Of a stretch of 64,000 bases of DNA, positions 50,160-58,806 are shown piece by piece. A model generated the notes under the pieces. It searched no databases and was not told the DNA's origin. It saw only the letters and a program-made list of their open reading frames with translations. Within the stretch, counting starts at the first letter, position 1. The number at the start of each line of letters is the position of its first letter. Source of the stretch: Phycisphaerae bacterium (GTDB taxonomy: Bacteria; Planctomycetota; Phycisphaerae; Phycisphaerales; UBA1924); contig JAUIES010000001.1 of assembly GCA_030429705.1 (NCBI GenBank), positions 186,001 to 250,000 on the forward strand. Reading direction: 5' to 3'. The translations under genes were made by a program, and so were the position numbers.

Positions 50160-51784
50160 TGCTCGCCCCCCAGCACCGTGAGTTGTGGACGCAGATCGGC
50201 CAGCGATGCCCGCAGCCGGAACTGATAGATGGGCTTATCCTCCAACTCGATCAACAACCGCGACTCGACATCAACTTGCTCGATGAGACTCGAAGATTCG
50301 AGTTTCTCAATAAAGTCTGCCAGCTTCGTAGAGTCTTTCTGCGCTTCAGCAATCCCATAGATCAATAACACGCCGTCCGCCCGCTCCTGACTCCCGCGAA
50401 TCTCCGTGAGTTTCACAGTGTTGTCTGCTGCGTTTGCAAGATGTGTCAACGCGGCGGTCCAATCAGGTTGTGGCCCGACATAGCGTTCGAGCAGATCCTC
50501 GGCCTCTCCGAGTTGCGCGTTCAGCGCGACGGCTTGTTCACTGAGATCACGGAACTGCTGGACGCGCGCTACATCACTTGACATGCTTTGCGTCTGCCGC
50601 TCAAGCCCGGTCCCCTTGTGCAGGAAGCGACCAGCCTCAGCGCCAAGCACCACAAACCCGAGCAGTGCCCCAAAAACAACCGCCCTCCGAAAGCGACCCT
50701 CCGAAACCGCTGCAAGGTGACGAGCCGAATACAGCGTCAAGGACTGGTCACTCTTTCTGACGAGTCGTTGAGGAATCGAGTCCGCAAGACCATCCCGATC
50801 ATGCACAATAAACTCGGCATCAATCGTTCGCATGAGAGCATCGGTCAGCCCGTGAACCTGCGCGCCAGGTCCCTGCAACTCAATGCGCACAGCACTTGTA
50901 TCGTTGCGACGCAGCACCATGCGGAGTGATTGCTTGATCTCAACGGTCAGTCGTTGAATCACCGGCTGAAGTAAAGGCAAGATTGCATTTGCAGACAAAC
51001 CAACATCACCACCAATGTCTTCGCCCGGCTCAGGAATCCCGTGTTCACGCAGGATTTCGACCGCACGCCCCAGCGTCAACGGGTTGCCCTGCACGCGATC
51101 GCTCCCCTGAGAGGCTCGAACAACGGCTTCGCCAAACTTGTTGAGCCCGATGTCAAAAGTACGCAGAAGGTCGATCTTACCTTCTGATGTCATGCCAATA
51201 GCGCACCGGTGTTCGTCAATGTGAAGCAAGAGTCGGTAGCCTTCACGCGTCGTCGATTGCACCAACTGATCGGCCACTTCGTTCAGGAGCAATCCACCCG
51301 CAGGCGAAACCCCGGCGCATCTCAGTCCCGCTCGTTCGGTCCACATGTGGACCGCATCGACATGAGCATCAGTCGCTCCCGCCACGACCACCACGCCGTT
51401 CGTCAGATCATTGCTACTGATCAGGTGCGTCGCAACAGATTCGGTGGTGCGTGGAAGTGACAATCGCTCGCACATCGCCAGTCTGAGCGATGCCAACCCG
51501 ACCTGAACTTCTCCCACAGGCAGCGACTGCGCCTCCGTAATTGCCGAAGGTGATTCAAATGCAACCATCGTCGTCGTACCTGGTGCAACACCGAGCCGCG
51601 TCACCACATCGAGGAGCGCATCATCAAAACCGCGCAGGCCGCCCTCCCAGGCTTCCGTCCATTCTGCACCGGGTAACCCGACTCGTGTCGTCTTTTCAAC
51701 GCCCGAACCCTTGGTCCACAGCGCGTGGATCGCGTTCGGTTCGATATGCAAGACAAGCATGGGCCATTTCGTTCGTGTTCTCAT
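50156..51784 (-). CDS. PilM-PilN fusion / GspL-like protein
   Basis: A 542-residue protein. The first about 350 residues form an actin-like PilM/GspL cytoplasmic domain (KIDLLRTFDIGLNKFGEAVV). One membrane helix follows at about 366-388 (RRAVVFGALLGFVVLGAEAG), then a coiled coil and a ferredoxin-like PilN domain (ALTHLANAADNTVKLTEIRG). One chain thus replaces PilM and PilN, as in GspL. ATG 51784 is chosen; a GTG/ATG further upstream overlaps nothing but lacks homology. It links the ATPase to the periplasmic platform proteins. Confidence 0.78.
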   Translation of the reverse strand: MRTRTKWPMLVLHIEPNAIHALWTKGSGVEKTTRVGLPGAEWTEAWEGGLRGFDDALLDVVTRLGVAPGTTTMVAFESPSAITEAQSLPVGEVQVGLASLRLAMCERLSLPRTTESVATHLISSNDLTNGVVVVAGATDAHVDAVHMWTERAGLRCAGVSPAGGLLLNEVADQLVQSTTREGYRLLLHIDEHRCAIGMTSEGKIDLLRTFDIGLNKFGEAVVRASQGSDRVQGNPLTLGRAVEILREHGIPEPGEDIGGDVGLSANAILPLLQPVIQRLTVEIKQSLRMVLRRNDTSAVRIELQGPGAQVHGLTDALMRTIDAEFIVHDRDGLADSIPQRLVRKSDQSLTLYSARHLAAVSEGRFRRAVVFGALLGFVVLGAEAGRFLHKGTGLERQTQSMSSDVARVQQFRDLSEQAVALNAQLGEAEDLLERYVGPQPDWTAALTHLANAADNTVKLTEIRGSQERADGVLLIYGIAEAQKDSTKLADFIEKLESSSLIEQVDVESRLLIELEDKPIYQFRLRASLADLRPQLTVLGGEQ

Positions 51785-51845
51785 CGCGACAACCTCAACT
51801 CTCTCATCGTCCTGAAACACGCCCCGCTTGGGGCAAATTCACCGG

Positions 51846-52199
51846 TTAGGGTGTTTCCACATCGACCGCGACGCGCCGGCGCGCTCGCCCCGACTGGCCT
51901 TCAATGACAACCGTCCCCGCTTCACCAGCATCCGGAGCCGAAACATAAATCATCCGCTCGGTTCCGATATCCACCGTCTCGCCAGCATCGATCGTTTCCC
52001 CCGCAGCATCCATGCGTATCCACACAACAACACCCGAGTCCGCCGCAAGGAATGCCCGAAGCGTCTCCAGCCGCAGCGTTTGCACATCCGACTCACGCGC
52101 ACCCGAACTCACCGAACCGATCACCACAATGTGAATAATCGCGAGCAAGACCACGATGCCGACCACCGCCATCCCGCGTCGACTTGGGTGCCTGGTCAT
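51846..52199 (-). CDS. Minor pseudopilin-like / GspK-like short protein
   Basis: A 117-residue protein with an N-terminal hydrophobic helix (GMAVVGIVVLLAIIHIVVIG) after a short basic lead (MTRHPSRR), similar in place and layout to GspK or PilX. It lacks the large domain of a full GspK (about 300 residues). A G-M junction could serve as the prepilin peptidase site, but there is no glutamate at +5. It overlaps the upstream prepilin gene by 4 nt and is followed by a 61-nt gap, the largest in the operon. Confidence 0.6.
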   Translation of the reverse strand: MTRHPSRRGMAVVGIVVLLAIIHIVVIGSVSSGARESDVQTLRLETLRAFLAADSGVVVWIRMDAAGETIDAGETVDIGTERMIYVSAPDAGEAGTVVIEGQSGRARRRVAVDVETP

Positions 52200-52693
52200 G
52201 TTCCGTACCTCGCTCGGCAGAACGCAATCGACCGCAACTCGAGTCCGTCTATGACCAATCCCACCTCAAACCGGTGTGTCGTACCGGCGGCACCAGCGGC
52301 GCTTGTCCCGTCTGCGGCTATCGGTCGTAGTTCAAAAGAATCAACGCCTGTCGCAACGACACCTTCAGCCCCCCCGGAAAACAACATCACCAGTTCACTG
52401 CCATCGAGTCGAACTCCGGTGCCATCCGTGAACTCGATCATGGTTGAAGATGACGATGTCACGCCGATGGTGCCCTCCGACCCACCCGGCGGCGCTTCAC
52501 GCAACACATTCACGACGCGATCAAGCGCAAAACTCAGGTCATCAACCACCCTCGCTGCACGCGAAGAAGCCGCATACATCTCGGTCGACGCGCTGATGAG
52601 TGGCAGCGTCACCGCACCAAGGATCCCCAGTACCGTCGTCGTCACGAGCGCTTCGATCAAAGTGAAACCGCGTTGGCTCCTCATCCACATCAT
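52196..52693 (-). CDS. Type IV prepilin-like protein (GspJ position)
   Basis: A 165-residue pseudopilin. The class III signal is QRGFTLIEALVTTTVLGILG, with cleavage after G and glutamate at +5. The rest is a beta-rich head (SSSTMIEFTDGTGVRLDGSE). Position and size fit GspJ, a minor pseudopilin of the tip complex. Overlaps its neighbours by 4 nt on both sides. Confidence 0.8.
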   Translation of the reverse strand: MMWMRSQRGFTLIEALVTTTVLGILGAVTLPLISASTEMYAASSRAARVVDDLSFALDRVVNVLREAPPGGSEGTIGVTSSSSTMIEFTDGTGVRLDGSELVMLFSGGAEGVVATGVDSFELRPIAADGTSAAGAAGTTHRFEVGLVIDGLELRSIAFCRARYGT

Positions 52694-53169
52694 GGGTTCG
52701 GCTCTCCCAACATCAGCGTGACAGGGACCGCCAAAATCGCACCACTTGCCGTTGGTACGCCAACCTCAATGGTGACCACACGAAACATATTGTCATTTGC
52801 ATCAGCCGAGACCGCGCCTTGCCAATCAACCAGGCTGGAAATCGTCACCGACGCTGTGAGATTACGATCTTCATAAGGCGTCATCACCCATGACATTCGG
52901 TCCCAAAGGCCGGTCCCGGGCGTGTCCAGATACACCGAAGTGTCGGCGAGCACATCCAAACCGCCTTTGCTCACATCGGCCATGATCTGATCGGCGATCG
53001 CTTGAGCAGAAGTTGTCCCAACCGCAAGCAAGACCCGGTCGGCCCGTTGCGAAGATGCTTCGGTCATCATGCGAATCGAGGGCGGTACCGCAATCGAAAT
53101 CATCACCACAATGATGACTGCTTCGATCAGACTGAACCCGCGACCACGCGACCATCGGCGCGCGCTCAT
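52690..53169 (-). CDS. Type IV prepilin-like protein (GspI position)
   Basis: A 159-residue pseudopilin: GRGFSLIEAVIIVVMISIAV at the N-terminus has the cleavage glycine and +5 glutamate. The head domain includes WVMTPYEDRNLTASVTISSL. Operon position and size suggest GspI. Processing would need a prepilin peptidase not seen here. Confidence 0.8.
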   Translation of the reverse strand: MSARRWSRGRGFSLIEAVIIVVMISIAVPPSIRMMTEASSQRADRVLLAVGTTSAQAIADQIMADVSKGGLDVLADTSVYLDTPGTGLWDRMSWVMTPYEDRNLTASVTISSLVDWQGAVSADANDNMFRVVTIEVGVPTASGAILAVPVTLMLGEPNP

Positions 53170-53690
53170 TGGATCAACCCCGTTCTGCGTTCGACCGTGA
53201 TCGTCGTTCCGCCGTCAAGGGTGATAGAGCCATTGGTCGTTGCGGGTCCGATGTACGAACCATCTGTATCGCGCAGTTCCAGTGTGCCGATCTCCGAGAA
53301 CCAGATCGTGCCCGCCGTCGCTGATCCGTCGGGCATGACGACCGAATCAACCCCGGCTGCCGTGAACAGCGCCGACAGATCAACCGGTACTTCGGGTGTA
53401 CCGAGCGGATCAAGCAGCGCACTCGGACTGTTACCAGGCGCAATCCACACCAGCGCGATCGACTCGGTCGAAGGATCCACAGAGAGCCCGGTCGGATCCC
53501 CCAGCGCCATCGCATGCGAACGCGCGGACCGTAGCGAAGCCCGTACCTCGGCGGCCGCTGCAGCCCTTTCGGTCTCACTCAAGCGATCGAGCGCCGGAAG
53601 CGCACTGACAGACACAATGCCGACGATCACCATCACAACCGTCAGTTCAAGAAGCGTAAAACCAGCCTGGACTTGGCGTCGTTTCGTCAT
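53166..53690 (-). CDS. GspH/FimT-like pseudopilin
   Basis: A 174-residue protein with QAGFTLLELTVVMVIVGIVS (G at -1, E at +5). After the helix, EVRASLRSARSHAMALGDPT matches the ARxxA-like segment typical of GspH/FimT, and a beta domain follows with repeated SDxDGSY-like turns. A minor pseudopilin of the assembly tip. Confidence 0.84.
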   Translation of the reverse strand: MTKRRQVQAGFTLLELTVVMVIVGIVSVSALPALDRLSETERAAAAAEVRASLRSARSHAMALGDPTGLSVDPSTESIALVWIAPGNSPSALLDPLGTPEVPVDLSALFTAAGVDSVVMPDGSATAGTIWFSEIGTLELRDTDGSYIGPATTNGSITLDGGTTITVERRTGLIQ

Positions 53691-54175
53691 AGTTCATTTG
53701 CAGTCAATGCATCACCGTCGCTATCAGTTTGCGTCGATTCATCGTCCGAATTGGCATAAAATACCGCCACAGGTGGCGATGCGTCATTGTCGACATAATA
53801 ATTCCAACCGGCTGTTGCACCGACAACCGAACGACTCGCTGCCTGAGCCTGTGAAACAGCCTGCACACCCGACACCCCCGTAAACGGATTCGCCGGAATC
53901 TCATCTTGTAACACGGTGCCAATCGTCGTGAGTTCGGCGAGCGTCGGGAATGGATCTTCACCCGCGATGACCGCTCGAGTCCGAAATGCAGCGATCGACG
54001 CTCGCACCCCTCCGACCGTCGACTGAACTGAAGCTGTCTGGGCAGATGTACTCGCCGAAGCAAACTTGGGCACGACGATCGCTGCCAGGATGCCAAGGAT
54101 AATGACAACGATGGTCACTTCCAACAGGCTGAACGCACGCGACAAGGGTTGAGAGACTTTCGCAGCAAGCGTCAT
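53687..54175 (-). CDS. gspG: Major pseudopilin-like protein (GspG type)
   Basis: A 162-residue protein with SRAFSLLEVTIVVIILGILA: the -1 residue is alanine rather than glycine, which is unusual for prepilin peptidase substrates, while E at +5 is kept. The C-terminal part has ANPFTGVSGVQ and NYYVDNDASPPVAVFYANSD, ending in an acidic DDESTQTDSDGDAL loop that recalls the calcium site of GspG. Its start codon shares one base with the gspF stop (TGATG). Confidence 0.82.
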   Translation of the reverse strand: MTLAAKVSQPLSRAFSLLEVTIVVIILGILAAIVVPKFASASTSAQTASVQSTVGGVRASIAAFRTRAVIAGEDPFPTLAELTTIGTVLQDEIPANPFTGVSGVQAVSQAQAASRSVVGATAGWNYYVDNDASPPVAVFYANSDDESTQTDSDGDALTANEL

Positions 54176-55377
54176 CAGTTCACTCCAATCAACTTCCACA
54201 TGGGCAAGAAAACGCTCAATGCAACCACCAGCACCACAACTGCCAGAACGATGGTCATGACCGGCTCGATGACAGAACTCAAACTCGCCGACAGGTGTTT
54301 GGCTTCGCGGTCGAAATGTCGAGCAACAATCGAAGCCGACCGCGCGACTTCGCTGTTGTCTTTCGACGCTGCCAGCAATCGGCGCGCGAACGGCGGGATC
54401 GTTTTGCTCTCGTCCATCACTTCCGCAAGCGATGACCCGCTTCGCAACTTGGACGAAAACCGTTCAGACTCTTCTTTGACGAGTGCCGAGCCCGAAGCGC
54501 TCGCACTCACATCAATCGCCTCTGTGAGTCCGATGCCTGCATCTGACGAGATCGCAAGAACCTGGCAAAACCGGGTCGTCGAAACCGCATTGAGCAAGTT
54601 GCTCAGGTAAGGCACTCGTGTGAGTAGAGACTCGATTTTGAATCGGCCCTTCGGCGTGCCCCAGACCTGCAGCGTCACCACAATGAAAGCAATCGTGAGA
54701 CCAAGGTACAACCACCACCACGACTGCATCGAAGCGCCCACCGCCTGCACGATCCGTGTCGCCAACGGCAGATCGATTCCGGCAGCCGAATAGGTCTTTG
54801 CAAACCGCGGCACCACAAAACCAAGAATCACACTCAATGCAACACCAACAACCGAAAGTACGATGACCGGGTAGGTCGCTGCGCGGCGGAGTTGCTGACG
54901 CATCGCAGTCTCTGACTCGAGCATGTCAGCGAGGTGGGTTGTTACTTCAGCAAGTTTGCCCGATGCCTCGGCCGCTCGCATGGTCGCAATGTACACATCA
55001 CCAAGCACCTGTCGATGATGGGCGATCGCATCGCTGACCGTTTCGCCCGCTTCAATGCGGTTCGCGATGTCTCGAATCATGTTCGCGAGTGCCGGGTTCC
55101 GCTCATTCGCAGCCATCGCCTCCAGGCCTTGACTGAGCGGGATACGAGCCTCAACCAACACACTCAGTTCGCGGGTCATCGCAGCGATAACACTTCGCGA
55201 TATGCGTTTGGATCGCGTCCCGACAGAGAACATCGGGACCCTTTCTTTGATCTTGATCGGCTTGAGCCCCCCCGATACCAGCCGACGGTACACCTCGTGT
55301 TCGTCCACGCCGGACAGAACACCTCGTGTTTTGGTACCATCTGCACCAATAGCGCTGTATTGAAACGACGCTTTCAT
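54175..55377 (-). CDS. gspF: Type II secretion/type IV pilus inner-membrane protein F
   Basis: A 400-residue polytopic platform protein. Two copies of the T2SSF domain are seen: the first has LSVLVEARIPLSQGLEAMAA with YPVIVLSVVGVALSVILGFV, the second CQVLAISSDAGIGLTEAIDV with the last helix VMTIVLAVVVLVVALSVFLP. The N-terminal lead MKASFQYSAIGADGTKTRGV is the usual start. It overlaps gspE by 4 nt. GspF binds the ATPase and transmits motion to the pseudopilus. Confidence 0.93.
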   Translation of the reverse strand: MKASFQYSAIGADGTKTRGVLSGVDEHEVYRRLVSGGLKPIKIKERVPMFSVGTRSKRISRSVIAAMTRELSVLVEARIPLSQGLEAMAANERNPALANMIRDIANRIEAGETVSDAIAHHRQVLGDVYIATMRAAEASGKLAEVTTHLADMLESETAMRQQLRRAATYPVIVLSVVGVALSVILGFVVPRFAKTYSAAGIDLPLATRIVQAVGASMQSWWWLYLGLTIAFIVVTLQVWGTPKGRFKIESLLTRVPYLSNLLNAVSTTRFCQVLAISSDAGIGLTEAIDVSASASGSALVKEESERFSSKLRSGSSLAEVMDESKTIPPFARRLLAASKDNSEVARSASIVARHFDREAKHLSASLSSVIEPVMTIVLAVVVLVVALSVFLPMWKLIGVN

Positions 55378-57053
55378 GCTGCCACCTTCGGTTCATCTTC
55401 CGTGTCAAGACACACTCGGAGCTTTTCAACTTCGGTCACCGATGTCAGTCCCATCGCGGCCTTCTCGCAGCCATCCTGCAGCAGCGTCCGCATCCCGCAT
55501 CGGATCGCTTCCCGTTGCAAGTCAACGAGCGTGGCGTTCTGCTCAATCAACTGACGAATGGGTGAACTCAGAACAAGCAACTCGTGCACACCAAGGCGCC
55601 CGCGATAACCTGTGTTCAGGCACTTCGTACACCCGATGCCCATGCGGAACGGCGAGTTCGCTGTTGTACACTCGATGTTGTGCAACTCTTCGGCAGTCGG
55701 TTGATACGGTTCGCCGCAGTCTTCGCAGACTCGACGCAGGAGCCGCTGCGAAAGCACACCCAGCAGCGCCGTGTTGAGCGCATACGACGGGATGCCGAAG
55801 TCACGCATGCGAGCGACGGTGCCAACAGAGTCATTGGTGTGCAGCGTGCTCAGCACCAGGTGACCGGTCATCGCTGCCGAGATAGCGATTCGGCCGGTTT
55901 CCTCGTCTCGAATCTCGCCAACCAGGATGACATCAGGGTCTTGACGCAGCATCGACCGAAGTGCGGCGGCAAAAGTCATGCCGATCTCAGTATTGACCTG
56001 AACCTGACGCAACATCGGCAATCGAATTTCCACCGGATCTTCAATCGTCATGATGTTGCGGTCCGGCGAGTTCAGTTCATTGAGCGCTGTATAGAGCGTC
56101 GTCGTCTTGCCTGACCCCGTCGGACCGGTCACCAGGATCATCCCGTGTGAGCGATGCACCATTTCCTTGAATTGACTCGCTGTGGCTGGTGCGATGCCCA
56201 GATCATCAATTTTAGAGATGGATGCGGTCGGTCGTAACAATCGGCAAACAACATTCTCGCCATTGATCGTCGGGATCATGCTCAGACGCACATCTATCGC
56301 ATTGCCACCAGAAGAGAAGCGGAACTTGCCATCCTGAGGCCGACGCGACTGCGTCAGGTCCAACCGACCAAGAACCTTGAATCGCTGCACGATCCCCTGA
56401 TGCGCAGCCAGCGGCAACGCGTCGAGTCGCTGCAGAACTCCATCAACGCGCAGGCGGATGTGCAACTCGCGCTCGTCCGGGTTGATGTGCAAGTCACTCG
56501 CACCCGCATCAATCGCAGCGATCAACAACTGATTGACAGCCACAACATTCGGTTCATCTGAAGGCCCGGCTCCGGGAGTCGATGCGACCTCTTCGCTCGA
56601 TGAATCTTCAGCCGCCCGGTACAACGAATACGACCGCTCAATCAGCCGTTCGAGTTGGACTGCATCGCATATGACCGGATCGACATCGCAGCGCAGGTGC
56701 TGGCGAACCTGATCGATCACATTGAGATCCATTGGGTCATCCATCGCAACCGTGGCGACACTATCCAGAACAAAGAGCGGGAAGACCTTCAACGACTCTG
56801 CAGTTCGGCGTGGCAATAACTCTGCGTTTCGTGTGTTGACATCGAAGGCAGCCAGGTCAAGAAATGGATACTCACTGACAACCGACCGAGCGAGGGCAAT
56901 ACTTCGAGTTGTGATCTGTGTGGACGCGACCAATGCGCTCAGCAGGTTGCCGTCGCTCTCGCTGGCGAGTTCGCGAGCACGCGCGAGCTCCTCTTGGGAC
57001 AGGTCGCCCGTATCGAGCAGGAACTGGATGATGAATTCATTGCCATCGAGCAT
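55374..57053 (-). CDS. gspE: Type II secretion/type IV pilus assembly ATPase E
   Basis: A 559-residue secretion ATPase. The N-terminal GspE-N domain spans about 60-150; the ATPase core has Walker A GPTGSGKTTT near residue 308, the Asp box (TIEDPVEIRLPMLRQVQVN), Walker B (DPDVILVGEIRDEETGRIA) and the His box. The four-cysteine zinc site is present as CEDCGEPY and GCTKCLNTGYRGR. ATG 57053 is preferred because GGGA lies 6 nt upstream; ATG 57059 would touch that sequence. Confidence 0.95.
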   Translation of the reverse strand: MLDGNEFIIQFLLDTGDLSQEELARARELASESDGNLLSALVASTQITTRSIALARSVVSEYPFLDLAAFDVNTRNAELLPRRTAESLKVFPLFVLDSVATVAMDDPMDLNVIDQVRQHLRCDVDPVICDAVQLERLIERSYSLYRAAEDSSSEEVASTPGAGPSDEPNVVAVNQLLIAAIDAGASDLHINPDERELHIRLRVDGVLQRLDALPLAAHQGIVQRFKVLGRLDLTQSRRPQDGKFRFSSGGNAIDVRLSMIPTINGENVVCRLLRPTASISKIDDLGIAPATASQFKEMVHRSHGMILVTGPTGSGKTTTLYTALNELNSPDRNIMTIEDPVEIRLPMLRQVQVNTEIGMTFAAALRSMLRQDPDVILVGEIRDEETGRIAISAAMTGHLVLSTLHTNDSVGTVARMRDFGIPSYALNTALLGVLSQRLLRRVCEDCGEPYQPTAEELHNIECTTANSPFRMGIGCTKCLNTGYRGRLGVHELLVLSSPIRQLIEQNATLVDLQREAIRCGMRTLLQDGCEKAAMGLTSVTEVEKLRVCLDTEDEPKVAA

Positions 57054-57069
57054 GGTCATTCCCTACGAA

Positions 57070-57489
57070 CTACGCGGCATCTGACTGATCAAGGAACGCA
57101 GCCAGCGTTTCAATGCTTGAAACCTGCTGCGTGGTGAGATCGGCATAGACGGTTCCAACAAGAAATGCGGGACGACGGTCGGTCATCTGCACACGCATAA
57201 TCCGTGCTTTGATATCGAGAACACTTTCCTTGACAGATTCGTCCGGGTTTGAAACGCGGACCCGAATCAGACTCTTTCGCGGCAGGTACACCTCGACGAC
57301 GAATCCAATCCCTCCTGGGCTGAAGTCGGTCAGTGTCGCTGGGACCCAGCCATCACGAACGCACACCGACTGCGAGAATCGAACCACGGACTGGTGCTCT
57401 GGCGCGATCGAAATACTCGCCGGCAGCACGAGATCGTGCCTTCGGTGCTTTCTGATATTGACCCCATCTTCGAGGCTTTTTTCTGCCAT
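57070..57489 (-). CDS. PilZ-domain protein
   Basis: A 139-residue protein with the c-di-GMP-binding pattern: RKHRR near residue 15 (RxxxR) and DFSPGGIG near residue 50 (D/NxSxxG). Beta segments such as LVLPASISI, VEVYLPRKSLIRVRVSN and AFLVGTVYADL complete the barrel. ATG 57489 has GAGGG 7 nt upstream. It precedes gspE by 16 nt, so c-di-GMP probably controls the secretion machinery through it. The open frame upstream has no homology. Confidence 0.88.
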   Translation of the reverse strand: MAEKSLEDGVNIRKHRRHDLVLPASISIAPEHQSVVRFSQSVCVRDGWVPATLTDFSPGGIGFVVEVYLPRKSLIRVRVSNPDESVKESVLDIKARIMRVQMTDRRPAFLVGTVYADLTTQQVSSIETLAAFLDQSDAA

Positions 57490-57634
57490 GCCCAAACCCT
57501 CATCCGGTCCACACCCTGAATCGATCGAGAATTCGGACGAAACATCATCCAAGTGAAGCAAATCACAAGGTTGAATACCCCAGTCGATTGACACGGCAGC
57601 TGATACAGTGACCGGAATCCACGATAATTGGGCC

Positions 57635-57662
57635 TTGCCCAACGCCCTATCGCACCTATACT
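57635..57662 (+). promoter_or_regulatory. Sigma70-type promoter of rpsB-tsf
   Basis: TTGCCC (57635-57640), 16-nt spacer, TATACT (57657-57662). The leader to rpsB would be about 180 nt and contains hairpins around acgagca/tgctcgt (57697-57716) and acccaagcgcccttgggt (57761-57780), which could serve autogenous control by S2. Confidence 0.68.
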
Positions 57663-57848
57663 CCCTCTCGGGCTCAGGTCGGGGAGCCAAAAGGACGAAC
57701 AGGGATGCTCGTCCAATGTGTGAAAAACTCTTGCTATCGCCACCCTATATCGGGGAGGCAAAACCCAAGCGCCCTTGGGTATCGTGGTTGCCGATTGCGG
57801 CGAAATCCCACCTCACGATGCCGGTGCCGCTGAACAGGATCAACGATC

Positions 57849-58697
57849 ATGGCCAACTCACTCGTCCAGGACCTCATCGAAGCCGGTATTCACTTCGGGC
57901 AGCGCGCCAGCAGCTGGAACCCGAAAATGCAGCCATATATATACGGCAAGCGGAACGGGATCCACATCATCGATGTCAAAGAGACCGTCAAGGGGCTCCT
58001 CCTCGCCAAACGCTATATCACCGGTGTCGTGTCACAAGGACAAGATGTCTGCTTTGTCGGAACCAAGCGTCAAGCCAAGACGGTTATCGAGCAGCGCATC
58101 ACCGATGTCAAAATGCACTATGTCACCGAACGCTGGCTTGGTGGCACGCTGACTAACTTCCGCACCATTCGTTTGCGCCTCAAGAGACTCGAAGAACTTG
58201 AAGCCATCGAAGCGAATGATAACTTCCAGTCTTACTCCAAGAAGATGGAGAGCCAACTTCGCCGGGAAATGCGCAAGATCAAGCGCAACCTCGATGGCAT
58301 CCGTAATATGAGCAAACTGCCCGGATGCCTGGTCATCATCGACCCGGGTCGTGAGCAGACCGCGGTGCACGAAGCACGCAAGTTGGGCATCCCCACCATC
58401 TGCCTGATTGATACTGATGGCGACCCCGATGCGGTTGACATTGCCATCCCCGGCAATGACGATTCAATGCGGTCGATCGATGTGATTCTCCGCGAGATTT
58501 GCCTTGCTGTGACCGACGGCCGGCAAAAGCGCGATGTCAGCCAAGCCGCAGCCGAAGCATCAAATGACAACAGCGAAGGCGAAGCCACCGCACGCCGTAG
58601 TTCACGCACACGCTACCGTGCCGACGACTCCGCCCAGCCTTCGGATGCCGATTCAACATCTGACCGCGATCCGGAACCCGCATCTGCAGATTCCTGA
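57849..58697 (+). CDS. rpsB: 30S ribosomal protein S2
   Basis: Ribosomal protein S2, 282 residues. Diagnostic segments are DLIEAGIHFGQRASSWNPKM, YIYGKRNGIHIIDVKETVKG, the ERWLGGTLTNFRTIR block and NDDSMRSIDVILREICLAV. The C-terminus carries an extra acidic/Arg-Ser tail of about 50 residues (DNSEGEATARRSSRTRYRAD, then DDSAQPSDADSTSD). AGGATC lies before ATG 57849. First gene of rpsB-tsf. Confidence 0.97.
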   Translation: MANSLVQDLIEAGIHFGQRASSWNPKMQPYIYGKRNGIHIIDVKETVKGLLLAKRYITGVVSQGQDVCFVGTKRQAKTVIEQRITDVKMHYVTERWLGGTLTNFRTIRLRLKRLEELEAIEANDNFQSYSKKMESQLRREMRKIKRNLDGIRNMSKLPGCLVIIDPGREQTAVHEARKLGIPTICLIDTDGDPDAVDIAIPGNDDSMRSIDVILREICLAVTDGRQKRDVSQAAAEASNDNSEGEATARRSSRTRYRADDSAQPSDADSTSDRDPEPASADS

Positions 58698-58806
58698 GCC
58701 CCGAGCAAACGACAACATAGACACGCGTTCAACAAAGCCTGATCAATCCCACTGGCTTGACGCTGTCAACCCGAAAGTTTTCACCGATCAGCAATTGGAG
58801 ACACCA

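Noticed and set aside
57584-57589. TTGACA as -35 for rpsB
   Set aside because: No -10 element lies at a proper distance; the TTGCCC-N16-TATACT pair downstream is better.
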